Positions 50,011 to 51,967 of a stretch of DNA of 51,967 bases are shown here, piece by piece (position 1 is the stretch's first letter; each line of letters opens with the position of its first letter). The position numbers and the translations under genes are program-made. Source of the DNA: Vasconcelosia minhoensis LEGE 07310 (GTDB taxonomy: Bacteria > Cyanobacteriota > Cyanobacteriia > Phormidesmidales > Phormidesmidaceae); the NCBI RefSeq assembly GCF_015207255.1, contig NZ_JADEXG010000033.1:1-51967 (forward strand), written 5' to 3'. The notes under the pieces are model-generated. The model was given only the letters and a program-made list of their open reading frames with translations. It made no database searches and was not told the origin of the DNA.

Positions 50011-50533
50011 CGCGCTTGCCTGGATGCCGCAGCTGACGCATCATCCACTCTCCTAGCCGCCAGCCAAATGCACCCGCCATCCCGGCTGCGATCGCCAGTC
50101 CCCCAATCTGCCAGGGCTGGGTCAGGAGCTCGGCAAACTGCCCACCCAGCATCAGTCCAGCACTGACTAAGCCAATGACTGCGGCACTGACAAAAAACAC
50201 GACCGTTGCCAGGAGTCGATTTCTGCTAGACCGATAGTTACCGCGAAAAAACACGACGGCTTCCGTCAATAGAGTTGTCAGCACGAGATAGAGCGTAATC
50301 GCTGGCGAAATTGGCATGAGCAAGAGCGCTAATGGCAAAATCATCAGCGCTACGCTGCCCCGGTGCTTCAGCCTAGCCATGCCCCAGTTGAGAAAGATGC
50401 CGCCGATAGGTGCCCAGGCAACCAGTTCTAGGAATGGGGGTACCAACTTACCAATCACAAAAACAGACGCCACCATTCCGAAGGTCATGAGCGCAGCAAA
50501 GCCATAGTCTCGTAGCTGCCAGGGGGACTTCAT
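49997..50533 (-). CDS. Small polytopic membrane protein, possible ECF S-component-like
   Basis: 178 residues with five or six helices: GFAALMTFGMVASVFVIGKL, VAWAPIGGIFLNWGMARLKH, SVALMILPLALLLMPISPAI, LLATVVFFVSAAVIGLVSAG and QIGGLAIAAGMAGAFGWRLG. The plan resembles the MptD/Trep_Strep group of putative ECF-transporter substrate-binding components, but no motif settles it. The 14-base overlap with the kinase gene implies coupled translation and perhaps a joint sensing role. Confidence 0.6.
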   Translation of the reverse strand: MKSPWQLRDYGFAALMTFGMVASVFVIGKLVPPFLELVAWAPIGGIFLNWGMARLKHRGSVALMILPLALLLMPISPAITLYLVLTTLLTEAVVFFRGNYRSSRNRLLATVVFFVSAAVIGLVSAGLMLGGQFAELLTQPWQIGGLAIAAGMAGAFGWRLGEWMMRQLRHPGKRDANL

Positions 50534-50712
50534 CGCAAATTAGACTCAATACCACTTCAATACTGTATCAACTGGTCGGCAAAATATTTGGAAATGGGCC
50601 CAGCTGGATCTTCTCTGTGCCGTAAAGCGTCAACCCATTCTTTTGTAGCGCAGCATACTAAAGCCGAGGCTTGAACCCTCTAAGAATGAGGTGGGTCAAT
50701 CAGAACGCATCG

Positions 50713-51507
50713 ATGGCTAAAAAAATTCTGGTAATCGAAGATGAAGCCCAAACCCGCGGAATGTTTTTGCGCTGTCTGGCCTTCGAAGATTTTCAAGCCT
50801 TTGGGGCTGAAAACGGCGTTGTGGGCGTTGAGCTGGCCCGGACCCATCTGCCCGACCTGATCGTCTGCGACATTATGATGCCTGACATGGACGGCTATGC
50901 AGTGCTGTCAACGCTGCATCAGGCCCAGGAAACGGCTTCAATTCCGCTGATTTTTCTCACCGCTAAAGCGACCCTGGCAGACCTGCGCAGCGGCATGTCC
51001 TTGGGTGCCGATGACTACCTGACTAAACCCTGCACAATAGAACAGTTTTTAGCCGCTATTACAACTCGACTAAAACGCAAAGCGGCTCTTGCGAACCCCC
51101 TTCACGCCGCTCCAGAAAGCCAGCCTAACCAAGCTGAAGTATCTCCTAATGCGGCGGTTTCACCGCCCGAACCAGAATCTATCTTTCCCCACTGCCCGCA
51201 GCTTAATTCAGTCTTTGAGTTTATCGAACAACATTATCAAGAACCGATCAATATTGACGCGGTTGCTGCCGCAGCGGGATACTCTTCGCCCTATCTAACC
51301 CATCTGCTACATACCCAGACGGGCCGTACGATCAAGCGCTGGATCATTGAGCGGCGAATGGTTCAGGCTCGATTTCTATTAGCAAATACGGACCAGCCGA
51401 TCAGAGCAATTGCCGAAGCCGCAGGCTATAGCGATGCGGGCTATTTCAGTCGTCAGTTTCGCAAAATGCATTCTATGACACCACAAACCTGGAGAGAAAA
51501 GCTGTAG
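50713..51507 (+). CDS. Response regulator with AraC-type DNA-binding domain
   Basis: 264 residues from MAKKILVIEDEAQTRG; the frame is open to 50671 but this ATG fits the receiver domain. The REC domain has the acid pair VIEDE (E9, D10), phospho-acceptor D53 in VCDIMMPDMDGY, T in IFLTAKA and K in LTKPCTIEQF. After a linker, residues about 165-260 are an AraC HTH: EPINIDAVAAAAGYSSPYLT and PIRAIAEAAGYSDAGYFSRQ, then FRKMHSMTPQTWR. It is a DNA-binding regulator phosphorylated by a kinase, probably the one encoded divergently 179 bases away. Confidence 0.92.
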   Translation: MAKKILVIEDEAQTRGMFLRCLAFEDFQAFGAENGVVGVELARTHLPDLIVCDIMMPDMDGYAVLSTLHQAQETASIPLIFLTAKATLADLRSGMSLGADDYLTKPCTIEQFLAAITTRLKRKAALANPLHAAPESQPNQAEVSPNAAVSPPEPESIFPHCPQLNSVFEFIEQHYQEPINIDAVAAAAGYSSPYLTHLLHTQTGRTIKRWIIERRMVQARFLLANTDQPIRAIAEAAGYSDAGYFSRQFRKMHSMTPQTWREKL

Positions 51508-51606
51508 CTAATCTAACCGTTTTTTCTCTAACTCGCCGCTCCCCAAAAATATCGAAAGAAAGTTCAGTCAGCTGTCCCGAAAACGTCCAATGTAATTCTT
51601 TTTAAG

Positions 51607-51661
51607 GCCTGATAGATTACGAAATAACAGCCGATAGCCTGTCAAAGTCAGCCTATCAGGC
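51607..51661. repeat. 9-bp inverted repeat between the regulator and the insertion element
   Basis: GCCTGATAG (51607-51615) and CTATCAGGC (51653-51661) flank a 37-base loop about 100 bases after the regulator stop. It might be a weak terminator. No T tract follows. Confidence 0.45.
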
Positions 51662-51707
51662 ATTGCTCTAGTAGCATGAATCAGGACGCTATGGTTTTTA
51701 CTTCTTC

Positions 51708-51967
51708 GGGGCTTTGTTGCACAAATCGTTCGATAGGCAGTTGTGATGAGCAAGAATGAATCGATACGGTTGAGATAATAGTCGAAGTAAGGGAGAGCAT
51801 GAAAAGCCGCTACCGCATCTGCAACTGGTCAGAGTATCATGCCGCCTTGGAGGCCCGAGGGAGCCTGACCGTTTGGATAGATGAAGGGGTGCTGAGCGCC
51901 TGGAAGAACAAGCAAAAGACTGGCAAGCGAGGCGCGTCGAATACCTACAGTGACCTAGCGATAGAGA
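51708..51967 (+). mobile_element. IS5-family insertion sequence, left part only
   Basis: GGGGCTTTGTTGCACAAATC, beginning near 51708, is the typical terminal inverted repeat of the IS5/IS1031/IS903-like group. An IS5-type transposase start follows 91 bases later. The element runs off the right window edge, so its right end, target duplication and length cannot be read. Confidence 0.82.
51799..51967 (+). CDS. IS5-family transposase, N-terminal part
   Basis: 56 codons seen before the window ends. GGGAGAG sits just before the ATG. The protein begins MKSRYRICNWSEYHAALEAR, then GSLTVWIDEGVLSAWKNKQK and TGKRGASNTYSDLAIE, matching the N-terminus of IS5-group DDE transposases (RYxVxNWxEYxxxLxxRGxL). 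The catalytic DDE residues lie beyond the window. No frameshift is seen so far, so it may be active. Confidence 0.85.
   Translation, partial: MKSRYRICNWSEYHAALEARGSLTVWIDEGVLSAWKNKQKTGKRGASNTYSDLAIE

Noticed and set aside
51568-51753. 61-codon minus-strand frame before the insertion element
   Set aside because: It crosses the insertion-element end and has no recognisable domain.

Overview
The window is a piece of a cyanobacterial chromosome. It opens in the last codons of psaB (photosystem I core) and carries psaM, the bicarbonate transporter pair sbtA-sbtB, narM, ycf35, a CruA-type lycopene cyclase gene and nuiA. HIP1 octamers (GCGATCGC) are frequent, as in many cyanobacteria. The genes are GC-rich, with mixed strands and short operons. 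No rRNA, tRNA or CRISPR array was seen. The species cannot be named; a filamentous or unicellular non-marine-picoplankton lineage (Leptolyngbya/Nodosilinea-like) is only a guess.

Layout. 1-13.4 kb: housekeeping and cyanobacteria-specific genes (psaB end, NUDIX, a YdcF-like protein, a TerB/Mo-nitro_C fusion, an FAD oxidoreductase, cruA, a coiled-coil protein, csaB, DUF2499/DUF3593, a VOC protein, class I aldolase, a methyltransferase). 13.5-20.3 kb: an accessory-looking block. It holds a two-gene DUF6883/DUF4926 pair, a secreted pentapeptide-repeat protein, a dispersed palindrome, and a tight minus-strand operon of DUF559-type nuclease, winged-helix protein and double-ATPase HerA-like protein, preceded on the same strand by a NuiA-type nuclease inhibitor. 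This operon is the best candidate for an undescribed defence-type system. 20.4-26.1 kb: CRY-DASH, cell-wall amidase, a multi-spanning membrane protein and msrA. 26.1-31 kb: remains of an Uma2-type gene, a nucleotidyltransferase, and a polar amino-acid ABC operon in which one permease is cut by a single in-frame TAG. 31-40 kb: narM, the DUF2997-Ycf35-ferredoxin cluster, DUF4335 and LapA-like proteins, and ubiX overlapping an RNase R/II gene, then phoU. 40-48 kb: psaM with a strong terminator, ribBA, a C-terminal processing protease, a second YdcF-like protein, a creatininase-family amidohydrolase, and sbtA-sbtB. 48-52 kb: a structured non-coding stretch, a histidine kinase/membrane protein operon divergent from an AraC-type response regulator, and the left end of an IS5-family element cut by the window edge.

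Functional links. sbtA/sbtB serve inorganic carbon uptake and its PII-like control; narM serves nitrate reduction; psaB, psaM, cruA, Ycf35 and the ferredoxin relate to photosynthesis and redox; phoU, the ABC operon and the kinase/regulator pair relate to nutrient and signal sensing. All names come from reading the translated sequence against remembered family features. No database search was run.
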